Positions 1 to 9,443 of a stretch of 64,000 bases of DNA are shown one piece after another. Where the stretch lies: NCBI RefSeq assembly GCF_965363235.1, contig NC_134846.1:90638571-90702570 (forward strand), written 5' to 3'. The stretch comes from Mytilus galloprovincialis (lineage: Eukaryota > Mollusca > Bivalvia > Mytilida > Mytilidae). The notes beneath the pieces are model-generated. The model made no database searches. It was given only the letters and a program-made list of their open reading frames with translations, and was not told the origin of the DNA. Within the stretch, counting starts at the first letter, position 1. Each line of letters begins with the position of its first letter. The position numbers and the translations under genes were made by a program.

Positions 1-25
1 TTAAAGGCGATTTCTGGCCGTAACA
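1..25 (+). repeat. 3' end of the 5' LTR
   Basis: These 25 bases are identical to 6136-6160, the end of the downstream LTR. Both end in GTAACA, and the primer-binding site begins five bases later. Confidence 0.9.
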
Positions 26-30
26 GAAAT

Positions 31-48
31 TGGGGGCTCGTCCGGGAT
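31..48 (+). promoter_or_regulatory. Primer-binding site, tRNA-Pro type
   Basis: TGGGGGCTCGTCCGGGAT is the 18-base complement of the 3' end of tRNA-Pro, the same site used by murine gammaretroviruses. It lies five bases after the LTR end and would prime minus-strand synthesis. Confidence 0.85.
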
Positions 49-115
49 AACGAAAATATCTTTTTCAAAATTTATTCAATATTTTTATTATAACTAGCCA
101 ACAAAATTCTACAAA

Positions 116-949
116 ATGGCATTTGATGCTGGTAAATTTTTGAAAACGCCAGACCTGGAGAGTTTTGATAATTTAAAGAAAGACGAATTAGTGTTGCTTG
201 CTAAACATCTGCAGTTAAATTTTAAAGTATCTATGAGAAAACAAATTATAAAAAATTTGGTTATAGACAAATTAGTTGACGCAGAAATTTTAGGTGAAGA
301 GGCTCTTGAACTTAAGGTCGAAAATGTAGATGCCTTTAAATTAAAACAGCTTGAATTAGAACATGAATTTAAATTAAAACAAGCAGAACTGGAAATGAAG
401 GAAAGGTTGGAAATAGAGAGAAAAGAAAAAGAAGATGAATTTAAATTAAAAGAACTGGAAATGAAGGAGAGGGAGAAAATAAAAGAAGATGAATTAAAAT
501 TAAAAGAACTTGAAATGAGAGAAAGGCTAGAGATGGAAAAACTGAAAATTGAAATGGTCAAAGAAGAAAGCAACTCTAAAGTCCAGTCGAAATCAGATTA
601 TTTTGATGCAGCCAAAAACATACGTTTAGTTCCCAGATTTTGTGAAAAGACAGTCGATAAATATTTTCTACAGTTTGAGAAAATTGCTCGTAATTTGAAT
701 TGGCCAAAGCCGTATTGGACTACAATGCTACAAAGTGTTTTTGAGGGTAAGGCCGCTGAAATATACTCCGCACTTCCATCAGAAAAAAGTTCCGATTATG
801 ACACGGTGAAACAGGAAGTTTTGAAAGCTTATGAGCTAGTACCAGAAGCATATAGACAGAAATTTAGATCTTATAAAAAGTTTGATTCGCAAACCTATGT
901 GGAATTTGCTCGGGAAAAAGAAGATCTATTTGATAAATGGCTTACTTGA
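116..949 (+). CDS. Gag, N-terminal part, ended by an in-frame TGA
   Basis: 277 codons from the ATG at 116. Residues about 65-155 are very rich in Glu, Lys and Leu in a repeated pattern (ELEMKE, EFKLKE), which predicts a long coiled coil. Residues about 170-277 look like a retrotransposon capsid and lead into a SCAN-like segment (YRQKFRSYKK, then TYVEFAREKEDLFDKWL). The frame stops at TGA 947-949 but resumes in the same frame at once, so this is one Gag interrupted by a nonsense codon rather than two genes. A point mutation is the simplest explanation; read-through is possible but unsupported. Confidence 0.8.
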   Translation: MAFDAGKFLKTPDLESFDNLKKDELVLLAKHLQLNFKVSMRKQIIKNLVIDKLVDAEILGEEALELKVENVDAFKLKQLELEHEFKLKQAELEMKERLEIERKEKEDEFKLKELEMKEREKIKEDELKLKELEMRERLEMEKLKIEMVKEESNSKVQSKSDYFDAAKNIRLVPRFCEKTVDKYFLQFEKIARNLNWPKPYWTTMLQSVFEGKAAEIYSALPSEKSSDYDTVKQEVLKAYELVPEAYRQKFRSYKKFDSQTYVEFAREKEDLFDKWLT

Positions 950-985
950 AAGAAAACAAAAAACAATTTTGATCAACTAAGACAA

Positions 986-3571
986 TTGATGTTATTAGAA
1001 GAGTTTAAACAATGTGTTCATTCAGAATTAAAAACACATTTAGACGACAAAACTGTTGAGTCAATACATGATGCGGCTGTAATTTCAGATAATTATACTC
1101 TTTCACATAAAAGAAGTTTCAAGAGTCAAAATGTTAATACTTCCAGTGGAAATTACAAAAATCAAAACACTGAGCGTACTGATAGTAAGCCTGTTCCACA
1201 GAATAAGAGTCAGTCCAGTTATAATATGTCTAGTCCAAAATTTGATACTTTTGAGAAGAAGTCACTGACTTGTGCTTATTGTAAGAAGATTGGTCACCTG
1301 ATGGCTGATTGTTTTAGACTCCAGAAGAAGAATGAACGAGATAATAAGCCGAAGACCAGTGCTTGTACGACACCTTATATTACCAGTACATTGGAATGTC
1401 CTGCGAGTCAGGCTTTTAAGTCCAGTTTTTGTGATTACATGGAGGAATATAAACCCTTTATGTCTGATGGGTTTATTTCTATTGTTGATGATACCACTCT
1501 TCAGCCTATTAAGATTTTACGGGACACTGGAGCTTCTCAGTCTTTATTGTTAGAAGGTGTGTTGCCTTTGTCCGAGAAGACTTCTGTTGGTGCCTCCGTT
1601 TTGTTACAAGGTGTAGAGTTAGGTTGTATAGATGTTCCTCTCCATCGTATTTATCTGAAGTCAGATTTGATAACTGGACCAGTTGTTGTAGGTGTTCGTC
1701 CTAATCTCCCTGTTGAGGGTGTTACCTTATTGCTAGGAAATGATCTAGCTAGGAACAAAGTGGTTGCTGAACCAATTGTTACCAGTGAACCGGTGGTGGA
1801 TGTTAAATCACCTGAAGATGATGCTGAATTGTATCCAGCTTGTGTTGTTACTAGGGCGATGGCTAGAAAACAACAAAATGAGAATTTGCAAGAAGACAAG
1901 TTTGATTACATGGACCTTTCTGACACTTTTATAGCTGACATTGAAGGTCCTGGTAGCTCAGAAAAGGCCATAATAAGACCAACTTATGTTAACAAGAATG
2001 TAATTATGCCATGGCCAGACGTAAACAGCCATTCATTAAACAGAAAGAACTTTTTGGAAGAACAAAATAAAGACCCTGAGGTTCTTCAGCTCTGTAAGAG
2101 GGCCCAACCACAGGAGGAAGCAGACAAAGTGGCTGAATGCTATTTCCATCAGGACGGCATTTTAATGAGGAAGTGGAGGCCTCCTGATGCTACCCCAGAG
2201 GAGGAATGGAGAGTGGTGTACCAAGTGGTGGTGCCTAAAGTTTATAGGCAAGAAATTATTGGTCTTGCCCATGACACCCCCTTGGCTGGACACTTAGGTA
2301 TAAGGAAGACTTGCCTTAAGATCTTGCAGCATTTTTACTGGCCTAAACTTAGAAATGATGTTGCAGAATACTGCAAATCATGTCATATATGCCAGGTTGT
2401 TGGTAAACCTAACCAGAAAATACCACCAGCACCACTTCTGCCTATTCCAGCCTTTGACGAACCTTTCAGCAGAGTTCTAATTGACTGTGTTGGACCTTTA
2501 CCAAAGACCAAGACTGGAAATGCATATTTATTGACAATCATGTGTACATCTACCCGCTTTCCTGAAGCTATTCCGCTCAAAAATATCAAGACACCTACTA
2601 TCGTCAAAGCTTTGATCAAATTTTTCACATTAGTAGGACTTCCTAAGTCTATACAGTCCGACCAGGGATCAAATTTCATGTCAGGTTTATTTCAGCAAGT
2701 CGTATACCAGTTAGGGATTGCTCAGTACAGATCAAGTGCTTATCATCCAGAATCTCAAGGTGCCTTAGAACGTTTTCATCAAACATTGAAGAACATGATT
2801 AGAACTTTTTGTCTTCAATTTGACCGAGACTGGGATGATGGAGTTCACTTTCTACTTTTTGCGGTTCGAGAGGCTGTTCAAGAATCCCTTGGATTTAGTC
2901 CCTTTGAGTTGGTATTTGGTCATACTGTAAGGGGACCGTTAAAATTGATTAAGGAAAAGTGGCTTACTGAACATACTGACTTGAATCTTTTAGACTATGT
3001 ATCTAGATTTAAAGAAAAATTGTATACTGCTTGTCAAATTGCTCAGAAAAACTTAAAAAATGTACAGAACAAGATGAAAATATGGTATGATAAAGATGCC
3101 AGGGACAGAGTTTTTGAGCCTGGTGATAGCGTACTTGTATTTCTGCCTGTCCCTGGACATCCTTTACAGGCTAAATATTGTGGTCCTTATACAATAGAGA
3201 GTAAAATCAATGATTTGAATTATATTGTAAAAACTCCAGGTCGGCGCAAACAAAACAGAGTGTGTCATATTAATATGTTAAAACCATATTTTGAGCGTAC
3301 TAATGAATGTGAGAGTAAACCAGTTGCCACTTTAGGCATGGTTAAATTTGAGAACAATCATGACAAACCAGATGTAATTGAACCAACTTTTAGTTGTAAA
3401 ACTATGGAAGAGACAGTTAGATTGAAAAATTCAGAAATTTTGTCAAATTTAGACTCAAAACTTGCACATCTGTCTTTTGATCGTAGAGAAGAAATAAAAA
3501 CTTTGGTATTTTCTTTTAAAAATCTTTTTCCAGATATGCCAAACAAAACCACTGCTGTTTGTCTGACATGA
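986..3571 (+). CDS. Gag C-terminus, zinc knuckle, protease and integrase
   Basis: 861 codons in the same frame as the upstream Gag; the apparent start is a TTG and 950-985 is also open. In order: the rest of the SCAN-like Gag helix region (LRQLMLLEEFKQCV, residues 1-40); a CX2CX4HX4C knuckle (CAYCKKIGHLMADC, about 96-109); an aspartic protease with RDTGAS at about 179 and LLLGNDLA at about 250; the integrase HHCC zinc region (HDTPLAGHLG ... CKSCHIC, about 428-470); the integrase core with Asp at LIDCVGP, Asp at QSDQGSNF and Glu at GALERFHQ; and a GPY/F module (YCGPYTI). It ends at TGA 3569-3571 shortly before the RT frame. Having integrase here, ahead of RT, is the diagnostic oddity of the element. 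Confidence 0.9.
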   Translation: MMLLEEFKQCVHSELKTHLDDKTVESIHDAAVISDNYTLSHKRSFKSQNVNTSSGNYKNQNTERTDSKPVPQNKSQSSYNMSSPKFDTFEKKSLTCAYCKKIGHLMADCFRLQKKNERDNKPKTSACTTPYITSTLECPASQAFKSSFCDYMEEYKPFMSDGFISIVDDTTLQPIKILRDTGASQSLLLEGVLPLSEKTSVGASVLLQGVELGCIDVPLHRIYLKSDLITGPVVVGVRPNLPVEGVTLLLGNDLARNKVVAEPIVTSEPVVDVKSPEDDAELYPACVVTRAMARKQQNENLQEDKFDYMDLSDTFIADIEGPGSSEKAIIRPTYVNKNVIMPWPDVNSHSLNRKNFLEEQNKDPEVLQLCKRAQPQEEADKVAECYFHQDGILMRKWRPPDATPEEEWRVVYQVVVPKVYRQEIIGLAHDTPLAGHLGIRKTCLKILQHFYWPKLRNDVAEYCKSCHICQVVGKPNQKIPPAPLLPIPAFDEPFSRVLIDCVGPLPKTKTGNAYLLTIMCTSTRFPEAIPLKNIKTPTIVKALIKFFTLVGLPKSIQSDQGSNFMSGLFQQVVYQLGIAQYRSSAYHPESQGALERFHQTLKNMIRTFCLQFDRDWDDGVHFLLFAVREAVQESLGFSPFELVFGHTVRGPLKLIKEKWLTEHTDLNLLDYVSRFKEKLYTACQIAQKNLKNVQNKMKIWYDKDARDRVFEPGDSVLVFLPVPGHPLQAKYCGPYTIESKINDLNYIVKTPGRRKQNRVCHINMLKPYFERTNECESKPVATLGMVKFENNHDKPDVIEPTFSCKTMEETVRLKNSEILSNLDSKLAHLSFDRREEIKTLVFSFKNLFPDMPNKTTAVCLT

Positions 3572-3641
3572 TGTTGATGTAGGAGATGCTTCTCCAATTA
3601 AGCAACATCCTTATCGGCTCAATCCACTCAAACTTGAAGTT

Positions 3642-4850
3642 ATGAGAAAAGAAATTAAATATATGCTTGACAATGATATTATTGAACCGAGTCACAGTGA
3701 ATGGAGCTCTCCTTGTCTCCTTGTGCCAAAACCAGATAAAACTTTTCGTTTCGTGACTGATTTCAGAAAAGTAAATTCAGTCTCAAAATCTGATTCCTAT
3801 CCGATTCCAAGGATAGACGATTGTATTGACAATATTGGTCAAGCAAAATTTGTGAGCAAATTTGATTTATTGAAAGGTTATTGGCAAGTTCCATTGACAC
3901 AGAGAGCTCGTGAAATATCAGCTTTTGTTACACCAGATGGCTTATTTCAATATACTGTAATGCCATTTGGCATGAAAAGTGCACCAGCTACATTTCAAAG
4001 AATGATCAATAATGTTATAAAAGATTTAGACTGTTGTTATGCTTATATTGATGATCTTATTGTATGTAGTGATAGCTGGGAACAGCATTTAACACATTTG
4101 TATGATACTTTTGATAGATTGTCATATTCAAATTTTACTGTTAATCTTGGTAAAAGTGAATTTTGTCAGGCCACTGTTGATTATTTAGGGCATACAGTTG
4201 GCCAAGGTCAAGTAAAACCTATTATGGCTAAAGTGGAAGCTATTTCCAAATTTCCACCTCCTACAAATAGAAAACAACTTATGAGATATTTAGGCATGAT
4301 AGGATTTTACAGGAAATTCTGTTCAAATTTTGCTACTGTTGTTCAACCATTGACTCATCTTTTACGAAAAGATTCTAAATTTATCTGGAGTGAAAATTGT
4401 CAAAAAGCTTTTGAAAATAGCAAATCACTTTTAATTAATAGTCCAGTTCTGATTACTCCAGACTTTGAAAAACAATTTAAACTTGCTGTTGATGCAAGCG
4501 ATGTAGGAATAGGAGCTGTTTTATATCAAGAGACAGATGATAATGTTGAAAAACCTATATCATATTTTTCTAAGAAATTAGATAAACATCAGAAAAATTA
4601 TTCAACTATTGAAAAAGAGTGTTTTGCAATGTTGTCAGCACTTCAACATTTTGATGTATATTTGAATCCCACTGTATATCCTATTCTTGTTTATACTGAT
4701 CATAATCCTCTCACCTTCATGCATAAAATGAGAAACAAGAATCAGAGGTTGACTAGGTGGAGTTTATTGTTACAGGAATATGATGTAATTGTAAAACATA
4801 TTAAGGGTAAAGATAATGTAATAGCTGATGCTTTATCTAGAGCTTATTAA
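3642..4850 (+). CDS. Reverse transcriptase and RNase H, Ty3/gypsy type
   Basis: 402 codons from the first ATG; the frame is open from 3567 (upstream stop at 3564), so the real protein continues from the Gag-protease-integrase frame by a +1 shift near 3567-3571. RT motifs in order: SPCLLVPKPDKTFRFVTDFR (about 24-43), SKFDLLKGYWQ, MPFGMKSAPATFQ, and the catalytic YIDD at about 133-136. RNase H follows with Asp in AVDASD (about 283), Glu in EKECFA, Asp in YTDHNPL and Asp in NVIADALSR near the C-terminus. The C-terminus lies 73 bases before the polypurine tract, leaving no room for a downstream integrase. The RT protein itself looks intact. Confidence 0.92.
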   Translation: MRKEIKYMLDNDIIEPSHSEWSSPCLLVPKPDKTFRFVTDFRKVNSVSKSDSYPIPRIDDCIDNIGQAKFVSKFDLLKGYWQVPLTQRAREISAFVTPDGLFQYTVMPFGMKSAPATFQRMINNVIKDLDCCYAYIDDLIVCSDSWEQHLTHLYDTFDRLSYSNFTVNLGKSEFCQATVDYLGHTVGQGQVKPIMAKVEAISKFPPPTNRKQLMRYLGMIGFYRKFCSNFATVVQPLTHLLRKDSKFIWSENCQKAFENSKSLLINSPVLITPDFEKQFKLAVDASDVGIGAVLYQETDDNVEKPISYFSKKLDKHQKNYSTIEKECFAMLSALQHFDVYLNPTVYPILVYTDHNPLTFMHKMRNKNQRLTRWSLLLQEYDVIVKHIKGKDNVIADALSRAY

Positions 4851-4923
4851 ATCACTTTGTATATATTATGTATTTTTGTTCATATTATTCATGATAAGTT
4901 TTTGTTACACTAAAACTTCTTTT

Positions 4924-4934
4924 AAGGGGGGAGG
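4924..4934 (+). promoter_or_regulatory. Polypurine tract
   Basis: AAGGGGGGAGG lies directly before the TG that opens the 3' LTR. It is the expected plus-strand primer. Confidence 0.85.
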
Positions 4935-6160
4935 TGTTATGATATTGTAATTATTATGTTTATTTATGTTGGCCTAATTTGTGTTGTATGGCCTGATAGT
5001 TGTTTACCAAATAATCTTATAATTGTGCAGTTTAGGAATCACTGGAACAATCACAGAATGATTGGAACTTTCTAGAATGATCCTTATAAAAGAGGGACGA
5101 AAGACACCAAAGGGACAGTCAAACTCGTAAATCTAAAACAAACTGACAACGCCATGGCTAAAAATGAAAAAGACAAACAGAAAAACAATAGTACACATGA
5201 CACAACATAGAAAACTAAAGAATAAACAACACGAACCCCACCAAAAACTAGGGGTGATCTCAGGTGCTCCGGAAGGGTAAGCAGATCCTGCTCCACATGC
5301 GGCACCCGTCGTGTTGCTTATGTGATTACAAATCCGGTAAATAGTCTAATTCGGTAGGTCAAATTCATGAAAGGGAAGGGGATTGTAGTTACGACGTAAG
5401 GAACATATCCGATATCATTTGTGAAACGGTTATTCCATAACGGTCAACCAACTCGTGATGGCGTCCGTAAAATTTACGAAGGGATGATTTCAACTTCACC
5501 ATTTGGAACTCTTGGTTTAATAGCTTCCTTGTGAGCAGTAACCCTCTATCAAGAAAATCATGATAGGAAATGCAAGCACGGGAATATCGTATCAATTGGG
5601 AGATATATACCCCGTATGCAGGTGCTGCTGGAATGTTGCTACTTAGAAATGGAAAGTTCACAATTGGAAAGCTGAAATCATCTCTTTTGTCGTAAAGTTT
5701 TGTCTTATAAAAGATGCGTAATTTAAACTTCTACGTTATTCCAGAAACTTCCGTTGTAACTTTCCAGGATTTTCCACAATGTTCCATTATAGAGTGTTCT
5801 AGAATTTTCCATTGACAACACTATATATACAGACACTAAAGTTAAACTCTCATAATTAAACTTGGACATAGACATTGATAGACATTAGTATTCACAGCAT
5901 TTGGATTGACACTTTTATTCTACAAACAACATCATACTGGATTGTGACATTAGTAGTGAACGTAATATTCAAATTGGATTCCGAAAGATTTCCGGATATA
6001 GATAAAGATAACAGATTGGACTCATATTTTGACAGTTAAGTTAACAGTAATATTTGTGTAATACCTTTTGTAAACTTTTGTATATTAAATATTGTTAAAT
6101 TTTACTATTGATTTGTGTCTTTTGTTGGCTACAATTTAAAGGCGATTTCTGGCCGTAACA
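4935..6160 (+). repeat. 3' LTR with nested insertion
   Basis: It begins TGTTATGAT after the polypurine tract and ends GTAACA at 6160. The length is 1226 bp, but 610 bp plus an 11-bp duplication belong to a later insertion (5094-5703), so the original LTR was about 605 bp. TATA-like strings are TATAAAAG at the insertion point and TATATATA at 5822-5829. An ATTAAA near 6086 could serve for polyadenylation. Confidence 0.88.
5094..5703 (+). mobile_element. 610-bp dispersed repeat inserted in the LTR (family R4)
   Basis: It is bounded by an exact 11-bp direct repeat CTTATAAAAGA (5083-5093 and 5704-5714), which I read as a target-site duplication. Parts of the same family recur at 7110-7340 (reverse) and 25960-26110, and its head flanks the inverted-repeat element at 43800-44892. 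The recognisable core is GGTGATCTCAGGTGCTCC followed by GAAGGGTAAGCAGATCCTGC. There is no coding capacity. I know this sequence type as a common bivalve repeat; its class is uncertain. Confidence 0.75.
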
Positions 6161-6655
6161 CATAATTAAGTTTGTCCGTGCAGTAATTACAAATAAGTAG
6201 TCAAGTCCGGTCAGAAAGGGAAGAATGTTGGATGCCTTATGTAGAGAAAACGTCACGCTCTCAAATTTCAAATATTTTGGCCACGAGCATCACTGAAGAA
6301 ACATGTATTGTCGAAATGCGCATCTGGTGCAGGAAAATTGGTACCGTTTAGTGTTATTATGCTCCCTTAATTACAGTAGATTTTCAAATTTCCTGACGTT
6401 CATCCCGATTGACCCCAATAACAAGAACTACCTTATTGTATTTACTTTTAATTTGTTCTCGTCCAAAACATGCATGAAATATTTGCGACTGGAGGTAATG
6501 CAATCAACAAATAAATCTTCTTATAAGAAAAATGTCATCATTCATACTTCGGTACTGACATGATTTATCACAAACCGTTCTTAAGTCGTCCGTTAATGAA
6601 TTCATAAAACTAAGATTTCAACTTCCTCCGCAAAAGTTCACCTTAGATGGATTTT
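6161..6655. other. No recognisable feature
   Basis: Sequence just outside the LTR. A short open frame at 6303-6563 has no recognisable motif. The few bases after 6160 would hold one copy of the element's target-site duplication. Confidence 0.5.
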
Positions 6656-6781
6656 GGCTATAATGGTATGTCCTTTTGGTCGTATATGATCTCTCAACTG
6701 ATTCGGTTTTTATTCTTTGGCTATAATGGTATGTCCTTTTGGTCGTATATCATCTCTCAACTGATTCGGTTTTTATTCTTT
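6656..6781 (+). repeat. Two 63-bp tandem units
   Basis: Copies 6656-6718 and 6719-6781 differ at one visible position (tatgatc versus tatcatc), indicating a recent duplication. Confidence 0.9.
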
Positions 6782-7109
6782 GCTTTGAAATGTTCGGTTT
6801 TGCGTGTTTCTGATGATGGTAAATCTAAAATGCTTCTGACGTATGAAATTTATCTTTTGATGTAGTACATCACATCTTTATATTTACTTCCACTACTGGT
6901 TGACTTGTTTGTGATGTATGAGATCATGCATACCCATGTTTGACCACCAGATAAACATTGCTTTGGTACCGACACCAAATACTATTTTAGTTCCTAATGG
7001 TTGATGCTCACAACCAAAAGTTTGGTTTGGGTGATATTTAGAGTTACATAAAAGTCAATGGCAAATGCGCTATTACATGAAGCCTAACCACGTACTTATC
7101 TTATATGAG
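6782..7109. other. No recognisable feature
   Basis: AT-rich spacer without a motif, repeat or exon I can identify. I looked here for further HSPA12 exons on the minus strand and found none. Confidence 0.5.
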
Positions 7110-7340
7110 TAACACGACAGTTATCACACATGGAGCAGGATCTGCTTACCTTTCCAGATCACATGAGATAATCACCGGTTCTAGTGGGTCTTTAGTTTTA
7201 TATGTAGTGTTCTATATTCTGTTAATAAACTTTTGTCTTTTATGCTTTTTGACATATCGTTGCCAGTTTTGTTTTCGACTTATGAGTGATGAGTGTCTCT
7301 ATGGTATGTTATGCCGCTTTTTATGTGTTTGCTGTTAAAA
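7110..7340 (-). repeat. R4 repeat fragment, reverse orientation
   Basis: The reverse complement of the segment around 7125-7190 matches the core of the repeat in the LTR (gatctcaggtgctcc, gcagatcctgctcc), followed by a diverged head. Confidence 0.7.
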
Positions 7341-7391
7341 CGACGAAACAAACTTTTCATTAATAATTTTACTGTTATCATGTTTCTATAC

Positions 7392-8401
7392 CTTTTCTGC
7401 TGATAGCCGCATAAAAGTTTTTGCCTTGTCTGTCCATATAGCAGGAACAGTAAGAACCCATTTAATATCCTCTAACTTTATATGATTTCCTCCTTTTTCG
7501 ACATGTTTAAGTGCGTGGTCTTTTAGTGCTCGAATTGCCGTAGAGAAGACATCAATAGCCGGAAGTTTGCCTCCTCTTATATCATGAATCATCATGCCTT
7601 CTGATACATCCTGGAAGTATTGGAATATGATTATCGATATCATATACACTTGTTAATTTACGGGAAAAAATATAAATATAAATATGTACCATATCTTAAA
7701 ACAAGATATTCGGTCCTCATCCTTTCCCTTTATATTTTCCCATTAATATCAATGATATATATAGATATGTAGATAAAGATAAAAATATTTATTTCAATAA
7801 AAGAAATAATTAAATCTACATTACTGACTTATAGAAACCAAATTGTTGCTTCTCGTTTTAATAAAACAAAGTCAGCTGAATGTAAGTAATGAATGGAAAG
7901 CCCTGAAGATGATAAACATTTCCTAGTTACTTGTAAAAGTCTAATGCGAGAAATGCGCACCACGGCAGATTAAACTTAACAGAAATTGATGAACAACCAG
8001 ATTATTTGTAATTATTTGCAGAAAGTATATACACGAATGAAAACAAAGATAATAAAATAGATGCCTACTTTACGTAAATGAAGCTGCATCTTGAATCTAT
8101 CAAAGAAGAAATAATTATCCGTCTCGTTGTCTGTTTGGATTTCTGCATATTCGTTTTCAGCATCATATCCAAAATAGAACTCTTCTGGATTATCTTTGCT
8201 GATAACAACACATGTTGGTGTTTTGTACGAGTTCAGGTGGTATTTCCCACTATCCCATTGCTGGTTGGCAAAAATCATGTGAGGATTTTTACGGAAGGAG
8301 AATGCATATCCGGAGTATGTGGTACCAAAATCTAATGCCACAACCATCAAAGTAGTATCTCCAGAAGAGGTAGTAACGGACGAACCGTCTGCTGTAGCCA
8401 T
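7392..8401 (-). pseudogene. HSPA12-like Hsp70 family gene, two N-terminal exons only
   Basis: Minus-strand exons at 8069-8401 and 7392-7610 join in phase 0 across a GT-AG intron and encode about 184 residues of the actin-like ATPase domain of the HSPA12 family. Exon 1 starts at the ATG at 8401 and carries the phosphate-binding loop ALDFGTTYSGYAF and, near its end, FFFDRFKMQLH. Exon 2 carries DIRGGKLPAIDVF, the LKDHALKHV helix and the core strand WVLTVPAIWTDKAK. Exon 2 ends at a plausible GT donor (7391), but no later exon is visible before the retrotransposon. Either the rest lies beyond the window's left edge, with the retrotransposon in an intron, or the gene is a truncated copy. HSPA12 genes are typically multi-copy in bivalves. 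Family assignment is firm; functionality is not. Confidence 0.75.
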
Positions 8402-8454
8402 GACGTCAATACACAGAAAACCCTACTACAGAAAAATCTTCATTTACTTAATTG

Positions 8455-8520
8455 CTATTTTATTTTGTATTTCATTGTATTACATTGTATTTCATTGTAT
8501 TGCATTGTATAGTATAAAAT
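8455..8520 (+). repeat. Degenerate ATTGTATTTC microsatellite
   Basis: Around five to six imperfect units of about 11 bp (cattgtatttcattgtatt) lie upstream of the HSPA12-like start. The bases 8520-9000 beyond are AT-rich with nothing recognised. Confidence 0.75.
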
Positions 8521-9000
8521 TATTGTTTGATTGTATTGCTTGACCCTCATGGGTGTAGTTTTGCAATAAAGATTATTATTTTTATATTCTATACATATAT
8601 AATTTTCACTCTTACTAATGATAAACAAATATTCTACGAATAATAAAATGCTATTGAAAATTCGCTCTTTAATAAAATATAATACAGTACATTAAGCTAT
8701 TTCAAGTAGGTTTATTAATGATAAAGGACTGTTTTCTGGTTTTATTTACAATTGTAATTGAATAGGAAACATTCTCACTAAAATGCTAAACAAGTTGTGC
8801 TAACATCATCTACGTCATTTGATCTCATCATATCACATCTTCGGCTTATTACAAATGAGAAAGAGGCGAACTTTATTATGTTTGTCTTACATCTATGGCA
8901 TCAAAGATTGAAAGGCTAAAATGTCAATGTTGTGTTATTATCATTCATTGGTTAATAGAGTCATCGCAACTCAATATTCATATAAATATGAATATATATA

Positions 9001-9319
9001 TATACAACTCGTCTAAAAATCAACCCAACAATGTTAGATCTGTAAATTTGCTTTCGCAAATTTTTGGTTCTTCCCTCGCCGGGATTCGAACCCATGGTAC
9101 TGTGATATCGTGACACCAAATCGCCTGCACTGCAGCCGTCCCGCTAGACCACACGACCACCTGGGCTCTCAAATAAAAAGAGCTTTCGCTGGCCGTGTGT
9201 TACCTTTCCTCGTCAGTTTTAATCTAGCGGCGTACTACAGTACATGATATATAAGGCATGAAGATGTTATTGTTACAGATCAGCTAAATTATCTATAGTA
9301 AAGGATCCTACAAATTAAT
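9001..9319 (-). repeat. tRNA-derived SINE, copy 1
   Basis: On the minus strand about 9074-9168 resembles a tRNA: an A-box-like TGGTCTAGCGG and a B box GGGTTCGAATCCC, followed by a non-tRNA body. The 95-bp span and missing tRNA folding argue for a SINE rather than a functional tRNA. The same 320 bp recurs 443 bp downstream. Confidence 0.8.
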
Positions 9320-9443
9320 GTAATATACAGTCACAGAAAATAATTATATTTATAAGTACGTCTGAGTCAGTGACAACTCTACAACAGATGTATCCATCGG
9401 ATCGCCATCAATGATGGTGATACATGGCTGTGTACATAATGTA

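Larger units (their letters stand above)
1..6160 (+). mobile_element. Gmr1-like LTR retrotransposon, 5' LTR cut by window edge
   Basis: In order there is the last 25 bases of the 5' LTR, a primer-binding site, Gag, protease, integrase, reverse transcriptase, RNase H, a polypurine tract and a complete 3' LTR. The RT is of Ty3/gypsy type (YIDD box, MPFGMKSAPATFQ), yet integrase precedes it as in Ty1/copia. That combination defines the Gmr1 group described from deuterostomes. No env-like frame is present between RNase H and the LTR. The copy carries two visible lesions: an in-frame TGA at 947 and a shift to the +1 frame at about 3567-3571. It is probably no longer autonomous, although the catalytic residues of protease, integrase and RT are all visible. 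A target-site duplication cannot be tested because the left end lies outside the window. Confidence 0.93.
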
